A stretch of DNA of 10,088 nt from an uncultured Chloroflexota bacterium (GTDB lineage Bacteria > Chloroflexota > Chloroflexia > Thermomicrobiales > UBA6265), in contig CALGSZ010000027.1 of assembly GCA_937901745.1 (NCBI GenBank), positions 1 through 10,088 on the forward strand, written 5' to 3'. Made by a program: the position numbers and the translations under genes. The notes beneath the pieces were generated by a model. The model did not search any database. It was not told the DNA's origin and worked only from the letters and a program-made list of their open reading frames with translations. This document shows positions 1 to 5,849 of this stretch, in pieces (position 1 is the first letter of the stretch; every line of letters begins with the position of its first letter).

Positions 1-42
1 TCAAGTTACGAGACGACGGATCGGTTGAAAGGATCGCAATTC

Positions 43-480
43 ATGAGCCTCCCCATCCTCTCCGGTAAGGCTTTCCTCCTGTCCGACGGTGTGGATCTGA
101 AGTTCTCCGAGGCCGGGCAGGCCTGGGCGCGGTTGCCGCTGGTGTTCAACCAGAATGTGCGCACCGACAAGGGCTGGGAGACTGTCCGCCAAATCCGGGT
201 TGACGCAACGGTTTTCGGCGGCCTGGCCGAGTACCTGACCGACGCGATGCCCGGTCGCGGCGAGTTGCATGTGACCGGCGAGGTCTACACCGAGGACTGG
301 GAGGACAAGGAGGGCAATGTCCGCACCTCGGTTCGGATGCGTGTGCTGTCGGCGGCACCGGCGCCACGACCGGCCCAGCCCGGGCGCAAGCCAGCAGCCA
401 AGAAGCGACCGACCAAGCCGCAGCGGCAGGCCGTCGTGGACGAGGTGGACTACGACGATGACGACGAGATCCCCTTCTGA
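43..480 (+). CDS. ssb: Single-stranded DNA-binding protein (SSB)
   Basis: 145 residues. SSB coats single-stranded DNA during phage replication and recombination. The first ~107 residues read as a compact OB fold, with the run RGELHVTGEV and then a conserved Trp followed by the EGNVRTSVRMRV strand. A Pro/Lys/Gln-rich linker follows, then an acidic tip ending DDDDEIPF. That tip is the classic SSB C-terminal peptide that docks partner proteins. ATG 43 is chosen because AAAGGA lies 9 nt upstream; the in-frame TTG at 25 has no comparable site. It is the first gene in the window and sits directly ahead of the helicase-loader-like and primase-helicase genes, as expected for a replication operon. The ORF is short for a bacterial SSB but normal for phage versions. 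The assignment is secure at family level. Confidence 0.93.
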   Translation: MSLPILSGKAFLLSDGVDLKFSEAGQAWARLPLVFNQNVRTDKGWETVRQIRVDATVFGGLAEYLTDAMPGRGELHVTGEVYTEDWEDKEGNVRTSVRMRVLSAAPAPRPAQPGRKPAAKKRPTKPQRQAVVDEVDYDDDDEIPF

Positions 481-955
481 CGGGTTTGATCGCAAGCGGG
501 TCCGCCAGCGGCTTCTCCCCTACTACGAGGAGTTGTACAAGGCGTACCCGGTGCACCAGGATTTCGGGGGCGGGCTCAACGCCCTGATCGACCTTGTCGA
601 GGAAAACCCGGACCTCGACCTGGAGATGATCCTGGAGCGGGCCAAGTCCTACGCCCAGAACATCGACCCGGACAACATCCAGTTCGTGCCTCACCTGAAG
701 AGCTGGCTGCGTGACCGGCGGTGGATTGACACCGACTTGTTCACCGATCAGCGCGTGGCTGAGCGTGCGTGGCTTCGCGGCTGCTACCGGCGCGCCGACG
801 CAGAGGCGGTGTCTGAACGGTACGGGTTCATCTACACCCATCCCCCTGTGCCGGATGGCGTGGAGGACCTGGCGAGTTGGCATCGCGAGCAGCGTCGCGC
901 CTGGATCGCCCAGGTGGCCAACCATGTGCTAAACGGAGGACCACTACCGGAGTGA
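458..955 (+). CDS. Probable replisome accessory / helicase-loader-like protein
   Basis: 165 residues if translation starts at ATG 458, which overlaps the ssb end by 23 nt. This is the only ATG/GTG close to the ssb stop in this frame, and the reading stays open further upstream inside ssb, so the start is uncertain. The protein is helical and charged. It carries a YxxYP...GG segment near the start and a later FVPHLKSWLRDRRWID block. The latter resembles the 'PH..TWL...RW' element near the end of many phage DnaT-like or replisome-organiser proteins (family memory, not a search). A gene between ssb and the primase-helicase, with a 4-nt GTGA overlap to the helicase, fits a loader or replisome role. 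The exact function is inferred from this context. No catalytic motif is visible. Confidence 0.65.
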   Translation: MTTRSPSDGFDRKRVRQRLLPYYEELYKAYPVHQDFGGGLNALIDLVEENPDLDLEMILERAKSYAQNIDPDNIQFVPHLKSWLRDRRWIDTDLFTDQRVAERAWLRGCYRRADAEAVSERYGFIYTHPPVPDGVEDLASWHREQRRAWIAQVANHVLNGGPLPE

Positions 956-2457
956 AGGCATACGAGCGGGTGATTGATGCCGCCCGGGCCAACGGGTCCC
1001 CCGTGGTCGAACGGGGTAGCGGGCAGGCCATGGTGCGCTGCCCCGCACACGACGACGGCAGGCCGTCGCTGTCGGTGAAGGCCATCGACGGCCAGGTGCT
1101 CATCTACTGCCTGGCGGGCTGCGACACCGCCGCCGTTGTCGAGGCGTTCGGGTTCACGATGGCCGACCTGTTCGATGACGCCAGGGGCTACACCTACGAG
1201 TATCCGGGCGGGAGGAAGGTCCACCGCACACCGAACAAGGAGTTCCGCCAGAGCGGCAACACCGACGACTCCTCTCTGTTCCACTCCGACCGGCTGTCCG
1301 GCAACGGTCCGGTCTACGTGGTGGAGGGCGAGAAGGACGTGCTCGCCATCGAGGCCGCCGGTGGGCAGGCGGTCACCACCCCGTGCGGGGCCAACGCTAA
1401 GCCGGAGCGGTTCAACTGGGAGCCGCTGCGGGGCCGGGCTGTGCGGATCGTGGTTGACCGTGACGAGCCTGGCCGGAGGCGTGGCGCGATGCTGCTGGAG
1501 CACCTGTCCGGCATTGCGCTGTCGGTGTCGATGTGGGAGCCGAGGATCGGCAAGGATGCGGCGGACCACATCGCAGCCGGGTACGACCTGGACGACTTCC
1601 GTTGCCTGAGCGAGCCGGATGTCCTGCCGTTCTCGGAGATGATCGAGCAATGGCAGGAGTGGCGCGATAGCGAGCAGGCGAAGCCGATCCCCACTCCGTG
1701 GTGGTCACTGAACCGGCGCATTGCGGGCGGCCTGCATCCGGGCCGCTTGGTTGTTGTTGGGGCCCGGACTGGTGAGGGTAAGAGCGTGATGGGGGCGAAC
1801 ATCGCCGTCCACGCCGCCGAGATGGGCATCGCCTCGCTGATCGTGTCGGTGGAGATGCCCAGGGTGGAGATCGCGTCACGGCTGCTGTCGTCCCAGGCGC
1901 AGGTGAGCTACGAGCGGATGACGACCCGCACCCTGTTCAATGAGGACGACGTGAAGATTGCACAGTACGTGGCCGACCACATCAACATGCCACTGTTTGT
2001 GTGCGACCGGCCAACGATCTCGATTGAGGAGGTGGCCCGCAAGGCCCGGCTGCTCAAGCAGACCAGCGACCTTGGGCTGGTGTTCATCGACTACGCCCAG
2101 CTGCTCCGCGCATCCGACACCCGGGTGTCCCGCCAGGAACAGGTGTCGCACATCGCCCGGTCAGCCAAGTTGCTCGCGATGGAGTTGAACATCGTCGTGA
2201 TTCTGGCGGCCCAGTTGAACCGGGAGCCGGAGAAACAGGGCAAGGACGGCAAGACCAGGGCCCCGCGCATGAGCGACCTGCGCGAGTCCGGGGAGCTGGA
2301 GCAGTCGGCGGATGTGATCCTGCTGCTTCAGCGTGACCAGTACCTGGGGGATGTTTACGTCTCTATCCCGAAGAACCGCACCGGCAGGACTGGCCAGGTT
2401 GTTCTCCAGGAGCGGTATGACCAAGCGGCACTGAAGGATTCGGTGAGCGCGCGATGA
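952..2457 (+). CDS. Bifunctional DNA primase-helicase (T7 gp4-like)
   Basis: 501 residues from GTG 952, whose GTGA overlaps the preceding stop; GGAGGA lies about 10 nt upstream. It should both prime and unwind DNA at the phage fork. Visible domains, in order: a CHC2-type zinc finger (C30, H33, C53, C57); a TOPRIM primase core with the EGEKD motif (E125-D129) and DRD (D169-D171); and a DnaB/RecA-like helicase from about 245. The helicase has Walker A GARTGEGKS (270-278), Walker B LVFID ending at D380, the AAQLNR element near 419-424 and a KNRTG arginine-finger segment at 474-478. All key residues look intact and the length is typical of fused phage primase-helicases. The frame is open upstream, but those extra residues are shadow coding of the previous gene. 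Its stop overlaps the whiB 1 start by ATGA, so the two are translationally coupled. Confidence 0.93.
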   Translation: MKAYERVIDAARANGSPVVERGSGQAMVRCPAHDDGRPSLSVKAIDGQVLIYCLAGCDTAAVVEAFGFTMADLFDDARGYTYEYPGGRKVHRTPNKEFRQSGNTDDSSLFHSDRLSGNGPVYVVEGEKDVLAIEAAGGQAVTTPCGANAKPERFNWEPLRGRAVRIVVDRDEPGRRRGAMLLEHLSGIALSVSMWEPRIGKDAADHIAAGYDLDDFRCLSEPDVLPFSEMIEQWQEWRDSEQAKPIPTPWWSLNRRIAGGLHPGRLVVVGARTGEGKSVMGANIAVHAAEMGIASLIVSVEMPRVEIASRLLSSQAQVSYERMTTRTLFNEDDVKIAQYVADHINMPLFVCDRPTISIEEVARKARLLKQTSDLGLVFIDYAQLLRASDTRVSRQEQVSHIARSAKLLAMELNIVVILAAQLNREPEKQGKDGKTRAPRMSDLRESGELEQSADVILLLQRDQYLGDVYVSIPKNRTGRTGQVVLQERYDQAALKDSVSAR

Positions 2458-2756
2458 AGCGTTGGACCCGTCGGTTCGAGTGGGTGGCCTATGCGGCCTG
2501 CGCAAATGATGATAGGTTCGTTCTAGAACGCCTTTCTCCCAACGATGTTGCGGAGGTGCGCAGGATATGCGACAGCTGCCCGGTGCGCCCCGAGTGCCTG
2601 AAGTGGGCTGTCGATGAGCAGGTGTCCGGGGTGTGGGTCGCTGGCGCACTGTTCCCCGACCCGGTCGATGAGCGGGCGGAGCAGGTGCTCAAGTCGCTGT
2701 GGCGGCTCGCAAAGCGTTCCATACCTGGTGAATTAGCACGGCGTGGTGATATCTGA
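2454..2756 (+). CDS. WhiB-family Fe-S transcription factor (first copy)
   Basis: 100 residues. WhiB proteins bind a [4Fe-4S] cluster through four cysteines and act on transcription with the principal sigma factor. Here the cysteines are C16 and the C39-x2-C42-x5-C48 cluster, with PV after C42, the usual WhiB spacing. The turn motif reads GVWVAG (59-64) instead of the commoner GIWGG. The last ~35 residues are basic and amphipathic and could contact DNA. ATG 2454 overlaps the primase-helicase stop (ATGA). The coding sequence contains a 12-bp perfect palindrome (2519-2530) related to the operator-like motif found elsewhere in the window. Phage WhiB proteins can interfere with host WhiB functions, as known for mycobacteriophage TM4; that role here is inference. 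Confidence 0.85.
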   Translation: MKRWTRRFEWVAYAACANDDRFVLERLSPNDVAEVRRICDSCPVRPECLKWAVDEQVSGVWVAGALFPDPVDERAEQVLKSLWRLAKRSIPGELARRGDI

Positions 2757-2808
2757 GCCTGTTGGAGGAGATGTTGCGAAAGCAGCGGTATCACAGGGAG
2801 GCGGCCTG

Positions 2809-2991
2809 ATGAGCAGTGCCGTCTTCTACGACCCCGGCAACGGGGAGATCTCGGTTGCCGTCGATTCCGAGGACGACATCGTCTGCATCGACAGACTGGA
2901 TGACGGCGGCATCTTGTTCACGTTCAAAAACCTTGCCCCGCAAGGGATTGAGTTCTACTGGGAGGGCGACAGGTTGTGGCGTCCGGTATGA
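2809..2991 (+). CDS. Small acidic hypothetical protein
   Basis: 60 residues, not recognised. ATG 2809 has a strong GGGAGG ribosome binding site 7 nt upstream; the frame extends to an earlier GTG at 2743 that lacks one. The protein is acidic in its first half, with DSEDDIVCIDRLDDGG, then becomes aromatic with EFYW and ends DRLWRPV. The alternation of short hydrophobic strands suggests a small beta-rich fold. No zinc, membrane or catalytic motif is visible. It lies 52 nt after whiB 1, and its stop overlaps the rusA start by ATGA, so it is co-translated with rusA. Function unknown. Confidence 0.75.
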   Translation: MSSAVFYDPGNGEISVAVDSEDDIVCIDRLDDGGILFTFKNLAPQGIEFYWEGDRLWRPV

Positions 2992-3491
2992 GCGTGGTCC
3001 TCACCCTCCCGCTGCGACAACCGCTTCTCACCCAGAACGCTCAACGGAGGGCGCATTGGACGACTGTGCGAGCGGCTAAGCGGGACACCGAGATTGTTGT
3101 CGGCGAGGCTGTCAAGGCCGCCGGTGTGGGACCCATAGAGGGGCCGGTGACCGTGCAGTTGATCTGGTTCGCGCCGGACGCGCGGAACCGGGACACCGAC
3201 GGCCTGGCCCCAATGATGAAGGCGGTGCTTGACGCTCTGGTAAAGAAAGGTGTTCTGCCGGATGACAATGCCAAAGTCGTCACCGAGACCATCTGTGGAC
3301 CCATTGTTGTCTCGCGTGATAACCCGCGCTTTGAAGTCCACATACGACGAGTGGCGCAAAGACGCTCTCTGCGCCCAGGTTGGTGGAGACTTCTGGTTCC
3401 CCGAGCAGGGTGGTTCTCCACGCGAGGCGAAGATGATCTGCAAGAACTGCCCTGTTTCGGTGGAGTGCTTGGAGTATGCCATGGCACATGA
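2988..3491 (+). CDS. rusA: RusA-like Holliday junction resolvase
   Basis: 167 residues from ATG 2988, overlapping the previous stop by ATGA. RusA nicks four-way DNA junctions symmetrically to resolve recombination or replication intermediates. The RusA catalytic pattern is clear: RDTDG with D69 and D71, then K78 and D82 in MMKAVLDAL, then a GVLPDD pair (D92, D93). This matches the D-x-D...K...D...DD arrangement of the family. The recognisable domain ends near residue 121. About 45 further residues (from roughly 3350) are Arg/Trp-rich, unlike RusA, and are read out of phase through the heart of the whiB 2 coding sequence. That tail is probably a by-product of the overlap, or the stop has been lost. 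Family assignment is strong; the true C-terminus is uncertain. Confidence 0.87.
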   Translation: MSVVLTLPLRQPLLTQNAQRRAHWTTVRAAKRDTEIVVGEAVKAAGVGPIEGPVTVQLIWFAPDARNRDTDGLAPMMKAVLDALVKKGVLPDDNAKVVTETICGPIVVSRDNPRFEVHIRRVAQRRSLRPGWWRLLVPRAGWFSTRGEDDLQELPCFGGVLGVCHGT

Positions 3492-3576
3492 TGAGCAGTA
3501 CGGCATCTGGGGTGGCTACACGGAGCGGGAGCGCAGGCGGCTCAAGCGGATTCGCAGGAAGATGGGCCGAAAGTAA
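3262..3576 (+). CDS. whiB: WhiB-family Fe-S transcription factor (second copy)
   Basis: 104 residues if started at ATG 3262, which has AAAGG 11 nt upstream. ATG 3268, GTG 3316 or TTG 3331 are possible and would shorten the overlap with rusA. The core is a textbook WhiB: TYDEW ahead of C37, then C60-x2-C63-PV-x4-C69, the GIWGG turn (81-85) and a basic ERERRRLKRIRRK tail. The four cysteines should ligate a [4Fe-4S] cluster and the basic tail may bind DNA. It differs strongly from the copy at 2454 in turn motif, spacing and tail length, so it does not look like a recent duplicate. At least 160 nt are shared out of phase with the rusA frame. It is the last gene of this operon and a stem-loop spans its stop. 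Confidence 0.9.
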   Translation: MTMPKSSPRPSVDPLLSRVITRALKSTYDEWRKDALCAQVGGDFWFPEQGGSPREAKMICKNCPVSVECLEYAMAHDEQYGIWGGYTERERRRLKRIRRKMGRK

Positions 3577-3592
3577 TTTTCGAATTCGGCCC
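3564..3592 (+). terminator. Stem-loop over the whiB 2 stop codon, possible terminator
   Basis: A perfect 8-bp inverted repeat, GGGCCGAA (3564-3571) and TTCGGCCC (3585-3592), flanks a 13-nt AT-rich loop that includes the TAA stop. A T run sits inside the loop rather than after the stem, so this is not a canonical intrinsic terminator. Its position, directly ahead of a new promoter, fits an operon boundary. Confidence 0.4.
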
Positions 3593-3609
3593 GATGGGAT
3601 AGATAGCTG

Positions 3610-3618
3610 TGCTAAACT
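3610..3618 (+). promoter_or_regulatory. Extended -10 promoter for the 3749 gene group
   Basis: TGC followed by TAAACT forms an extended -10 (TGn-TAnnnT). No good TTGACA-like -35 is seen at 16-18 bp, which is common for extended -10 promoters. The surrounding 3580-3650 is markedly AT-richer than the genes. The same TGC-TA arrangement appears twice more, on opposite strands, in the integrase control region. Transcription would begin near 3625 and give a leader of about 124 nt before the next gene. Confidence 0.5.
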
Positions 3619-3672
3619 ATTAGTAGGGTGGATGCATAAATCTTGGGCTCCGCGTTTATCGCATTCACCCCG

Positions 3673-3726
3673 CCCCGTTGAGGTTCTGCACCTGCGCCGC
3701 CCTCTCCCGTAGGTGCCTCAACGGGG
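3673..3726 (+). promoter_or_regulatory. Large leader stem-loop, possible attenuator
   Basis: An outer 10-bp stem, CCCCGTTGAG (3673-3682) with CTCAACGGGG (3717-3726), encloses an inner 6-bp stem, GCACCT (3688-3693) with AGGTGC (3711-3716). The loop is pyrimidine-rich. It lies between the 3613 promoter and the start codon at 3749. No strong T run follows, only CTTGCCTGTTT. It could be a weak terminator or attenuator, an antitermination site or a 5' stabilising hairpin. The structure is clear; the role is inferred. Confidence 0.5.
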
Positions 3727-3748
3727 CTTGCCTGTTTGAGGAGAGTTT

Positions 3749-3967
3749 ATGGGCGACTGGATTGACGAGCTGGTTGACTGGCAGCTGGAGCAGCGGAACG
3801 CCAAACGTGTCTGCGGACACCTGTGCCCGAACTGCAACATGCAGTGGCACGGCCTGCCTCAGTGGACCTGCCCCGGCTCGCACGTCGTTGTTTCGAAATG
3901 CAAAGAGCTCCTGCCGTATTCGGCATGGCGCGATGTGGCCGACCAGCTTGGTTTCTACGAGGTGTGA
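3749..3967 (+). CDS. Small Cys/His-rich hypothetical protein
   Basis: 72 residues, start ATG 3749 with GAGGAG 7-8 nt upstream. The N-terminus is acidic and helical (MGDWIDELVDWQLEQ). The middle contains CGHLCPNC and then W-T-C-P-G-S-H, so C26, C29, C41 and H45 could bind one zinc ion. The fold cannot be named further. Such small zinc-binding proteins are common in actinophage early regions and usually have no known role. It is the first gene after the leader stem-loop and is followed closely by the exonuclease gene, probably in the same transcript. Confidence 0.7.
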   Translation: MGDWIDELVDWQLEQRNAKRVCGHLCPNCNMQWHGLPQWTCPGSHVVVSKCKELLPYSAWRDVADQLGFYEV

Positions 3968-3970
3968 GCA

Positions 3971-4735
3971 TTGTCTGCCGAGATTTGGACGCTGGACATC
4001 GAGACGCGACCGATGGAGGTCTACAGCTACCGGCTGTACAATGAGGATCACACCACCTCCCAGATCATCCACCCAGGCGGCATCCTGATGTTCGCGGCCA
4101 AGCCCTACGGCGGCGAGGTGGAGCACCACACCGCGTGGGGCGACTATGACGCGATGGTGAACCGGCTCTACGAGATCTACGACGCCGCTGACTACCTGAT
4201 CACCTACAACGGCAAGCGGTTCGACAACAAGAAGGTTTACGCGACCATCGCCCAGCATGGCCTGCCGAAGCCATCGCCGCACCGGGACATCGACCTGTTT
4301 CGGACGGTGCGCAAGTACTTCGACTTCCCTTCGCGCAGCCTCGATTACGTGACGCGTGTGTTCAACTTGGACCCGAAGACAAAGCCGGACGGCTGGTGGC
4401 CGATGATGAACGCGATTCTGCGTCCCCGCTCCGAGGAGGAGCAGCTGGAGGCTCAGCGGCGGATGGTCGAGTACTGCCGCAACGACGTTGTGATCACCGA
4501 GCAGTTGTTCGACCGCCTGCTACCCTGGATTGAGGACATGAATCTTCCCCTGTACGAGGAAGATTCGCTCGACAAGCCGCGTTGTTCACGGTGCGGGTCC
4601 GACCGTATCCACAGTAGGGGCTGGTTCTACACCACGTCGCGCCGGTATCGGCGGTTCCAGTGCCAGTCGTGTGGCGGGTGGATGAAGTCCTACAAGTCCG
4701 AACCCCTGATCAACGGGGAGTTGCGAAGTGTCTGA
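3971..4735 (+). CDS. DEDDy-type 3'-5' exonuclease with C-terminal zinc ribbon
   Basis: 254 residues, start TTG 3971 with GAGG 8 nt upstream; no in-frame ATG lies nearby before the first motif. The RNase H-like DnaQ fold is shown by three acidic motifs. ExoI is LDIET (D9, E11); ExoII is ITYNGKRFDN (N80, D85); ExoIII is YCRND (Y168-x3-D172), the tyrosine form. This resembles the YprB-like predicted exonuclease branch. A separate zinc ribbon follows: C205-x2-C208 and C231-x2-C234, in a basic context suited to nucleic-acid binding. It should trim DNA or RNA 3' ends using two metal ions, perhaps proofreading or processing recombination ends. There is no polymerase domain. The substrate is unknown. 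The next gene starts inside its last codons. Confidence 0.78.
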   Translation: MSAEIWTLDIETRPMEVYSYRLYNEDHTTSQIIHPGGILMFAAKPYGGEVEHHTAWGDYDAMVNRLYEIYDAADYLITYNGKRFDNKKVYATIAQHGLPKPSPHRDIDLFRTVRKYFDFPSRSLDYVTRVFNLDPKTKPDGWWPMMNAILRPRSEEEQLEAQRRMVEYCRNDVVITEQLFDRLLPWIEDMNLPLYEEDSLDKPRCSRCGSDRIHSRGWFYTTSRRYRRFQCQSCGGWMKSYKSEPLINGELRSV

Positions 4736-4937
4736 GTGGCGCGTTTTCCGGGAGGACGGGAATTGGATCGCGCAGAACACATCGGTCGCCAGGTGGCGGA
4801 AGGAGTTCGCGACCTGGGACAAGGCGATGGCCTGGACGAGGTTCGTGGACCAGCTGCGGACGCTGGGGATGGAGCTGGAGAAGGAACTGAAGCGGCGCAG
4901 CCCCGATACTGGCAGCAGCCCCTCCCCCCTGACGTGA
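4728..4937 (+). CDS. Small hypothetical protein
   Basis: 69 residues, not recognised. GTG 4728 overlaps the exonuclease stop by 8 nt and has GGGGAG about 8 nt upstream. The sequence is rich in Trp and charged residues (SEWRVFREDGNWIAQN, then WRKEF, WDKAMAWTRF), followed by a helix with EKELKRR and a flexible Ser/Pro tail. It looks like a small helical protein with no membrane or zinc motif. Tight coupling to the exonuclease gene makes co-expression likely; a functional link is only a guess. Confidence 0.65.
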   Translation: MSEWRVFREDGNWIAQNTSVARWRKEFATWDKAMAWTRFVDQLRTLGMELEKELKRRSPDTGSSPSPLT

Positions 4938-5044
4938 TCGCCATGCTTCAGCGGCAGTTCGCCGATCTTCGGGCCCGGTTCGAGGGGCGCCGCCGCCAGG
5001 TCACGCCGCGCCGTCGCAGCCCACTCCCCCGGTTCGGCTGGTGA
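4934..5044 (+). CDS. Possible very small basic protein
   Basis: 36 residues. GTG 4934 overlaps the previous stop by GTGA, and its own stop overlaps the next start by GTGA, the coupling style used throughout the window. ATG 4943 is an alternative start. The product is strongly basic, with RARFEGRRRQ and PRRRSPLPRF, and codon third positions are G/C-rich as in neighbouring genes. No ribosome binding site is visible, and the ORF may be chance in GC-rich DNA. Its 3' end is the first copy of a 42-bp tandem duplication. Confidence 0.35.
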   Translation: MIAMLQRQFADLRARFEGRRRQVTPRRRSPLPRFGW

Positions 5045-5095
5045 CGATGACCATGTCGCGACCCATTCCCCAGGTTCGGCTGGTGACGATGACCA
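5013..5095 (+). repeat. 42-bp tandem duplication across a gene junction
   Basis: Bases 5013-5053 and 5055-5095 match at 37 of 41 positions with a period of 42 bp. The last 23 bp (5031-5053 and 5073-5095) are identical. The unit spans the end of the small ORF at 4934 and the start of the next gene, so the GTG start context is present twice in the same frame. Confidence 0.9.
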
Positions 5096-5274
5096 GGGTG
5101 GCACTGGACATGGTGATCCTGCATGTCCTTGGCGAGTATCCGTGGATGTTCCACGAGGTCACCGGCGATCCGAGGGATGCGGCCTGGGAGATTGACGACG
5201 AGTTCGGGGACCGGGCCCGCGTGGCGTGGGAGTCGCTGCACGACGCGCTGTTTCTGCGCGGACTCAGCGGGTGA
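5041..5274 (+). CDS. Small hypothetical protein with a duplicated start
   Basis: 77 residues from GTG 5041, or 63 from the second, in-frame GTG at 5083. Both starts sit in copies of the same 42-bp repeat, each reading M-T-M-T. The remainder has a hydrophobic helix (VALDMVILHVLGEY), then acidic and aromatic residues with DAAWEIDDEFGD and a C-terminal helix. It resembles small acidic phage proteins without known function; I do not recognise a family. The residues between the two starts (SRPIPQVRLV) are entirely repeat-derived, so 5083 may be the older and functional start. Neither has a strong ribosome binding site. Confidence 0.6.
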   Translation: MTMTMSRPIPQVRLVTMTRVALDMVILHVLGEYPWMFHEVTGDPRDAAWEIDDEFGDRARVAWESLHDALFLRGLSG

Positions 5275-5307
5275 GACAGGTCGCCGCGACCGGTGAGAGG
5301 GGAGCGG

Positions 5308-5424
5308 ATGACTCCAAGTGATCTTTTTGAATGGGTCCTGGTCGTAAGGGCGGCCATTCCGACGGCTATTTTGTGCGTTTTACTCGTCTTGCTGGGTATT
5401 GCGGCATCCATCGGGGATCTGTAG
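5308..5424 (+). CDS. Tiny single-pass membrane protein
   Basis: 38 residues. ATG 5308 follows an excellent ribosome binding site (GAGAGGGGAG, about 4-8 nt upstream). The product has a short polar N-terminus (MTPSDLFEW), a single arginine, then a hydrophobic stretch of roughly 20 residues that includes AAIPTAILCVLLVLLGIAA, ending in Asp-Leu. This is a convincing transmembrane helix. No lysis or holin pair surrounds it, so a holin call is not supported. It might modify the host envelope or membrane proteins. It lies between the 5041 gene and the HNH gene, presumably in the same transcript. Confidence 0.65.
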   Translation: MTPSDLFEWVLVVRAAIPTAILCVLLVLLGIAASIGDL

Positions 5425-5454
5425 TGGCCGCGTTCTGAAGTGGTTGTTTGAGCG

Positions 5455-5829
5455 ATGCCGAAGTTCCGAGGGGAAAGAAAGAAGAGTTTGGGGCGCTCGG
5501 GCACGCTCTGGAAAAGGGCCAGGGCGAAGTGCCTGTCGAGCTCGAATATCTGCTGGATTTGTGCGGGCGAGTGCCCGGATTTCAAGTGGCCGGACGGTGA
5601 GCTGCCGTTCGGTACCGCTGCCATCGACATGTCGCTGCGGTGGCCGCATCCCGCGTCCGCGTCGGTGGACCACGAGATCCCGATCTCGCAGCTGGACAAA
5701 GAGGACCCCCGCCTGTGGCAGCAGCAGTACCTGCATCCGGCTCACCTGAAGTGCAACTCGGCACGTGGAGACGGCACCCGCAAGGTGGGGATGGTGCCCA
5801 CGATCACGTCCCGAAACTGGCTTGCCTGA
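5455..5829 (+). CDS. HNH endonuclease
   Basis: 124 residues from ATG 5455; the ribosome binding site is weak. HNH proteins cut DNA with a beta-beta-alpha-metal active site. Visible elements are a CWIC knuckle (C33, C36), a VDHEIP block with D72 and H73, and a terminal HPAHLKCNSARG block giving H97, C100 and N101. The cysteine pairs probably hold a structural zinc. The N-terminus is strongly basic (KFRGERKKSLGR), suited to DNA contact. It could be a free-standing homing-type nuclease or one that works with packaging; no terminase gene is in view to support the latter. It ends just before the 5857 promoter, so it is the last gene of its group. Confidence 0.87.
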   Translation: MPKFRGERKKSLGRSGTLWKRARAKCLSSSNICWICAGECPDFKWPDGELPFGTAAIDMSLRWPHPASASVDHEIPISQLDKEDPRLWQQQYLHPAHLKCNSARGDGTRKVGMVPTITSRNWLA

Positions 5830-5849
5830 TCATATGGCGAATGTAACAC
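5822..5849 (+). promoter_or_regulatory. Candidate promoter for a leaderless transcript
   Basis: TTGCCT (5822-5827) and TAACAC (5844-5849), separated by 16 bp, resemble -35 and -10 boxes. The -10 ends 7 nt before the ATG at 5857, which would place +1 at or next to the start codon. There is no Shine-Dalgarno sequence upstream of that ATG. Both hexamers are imperfect, so this is tentative. Confidence 0.4.

Noticed and set aside
146..925. Long minus-strand open frames opposite ssb and the helicase-loader gene, and similar ones across the window
   Set aside because: They arise from G/C third positions of the forward genes; they are Arg/Pro/Ser-rich, lack ribosome binding sites and show no domain.
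5308..5424. Holin call for the small membrane protein
   Set aside because: A single helix alone is not enough, and no endolysin or lysis gene is nearby.
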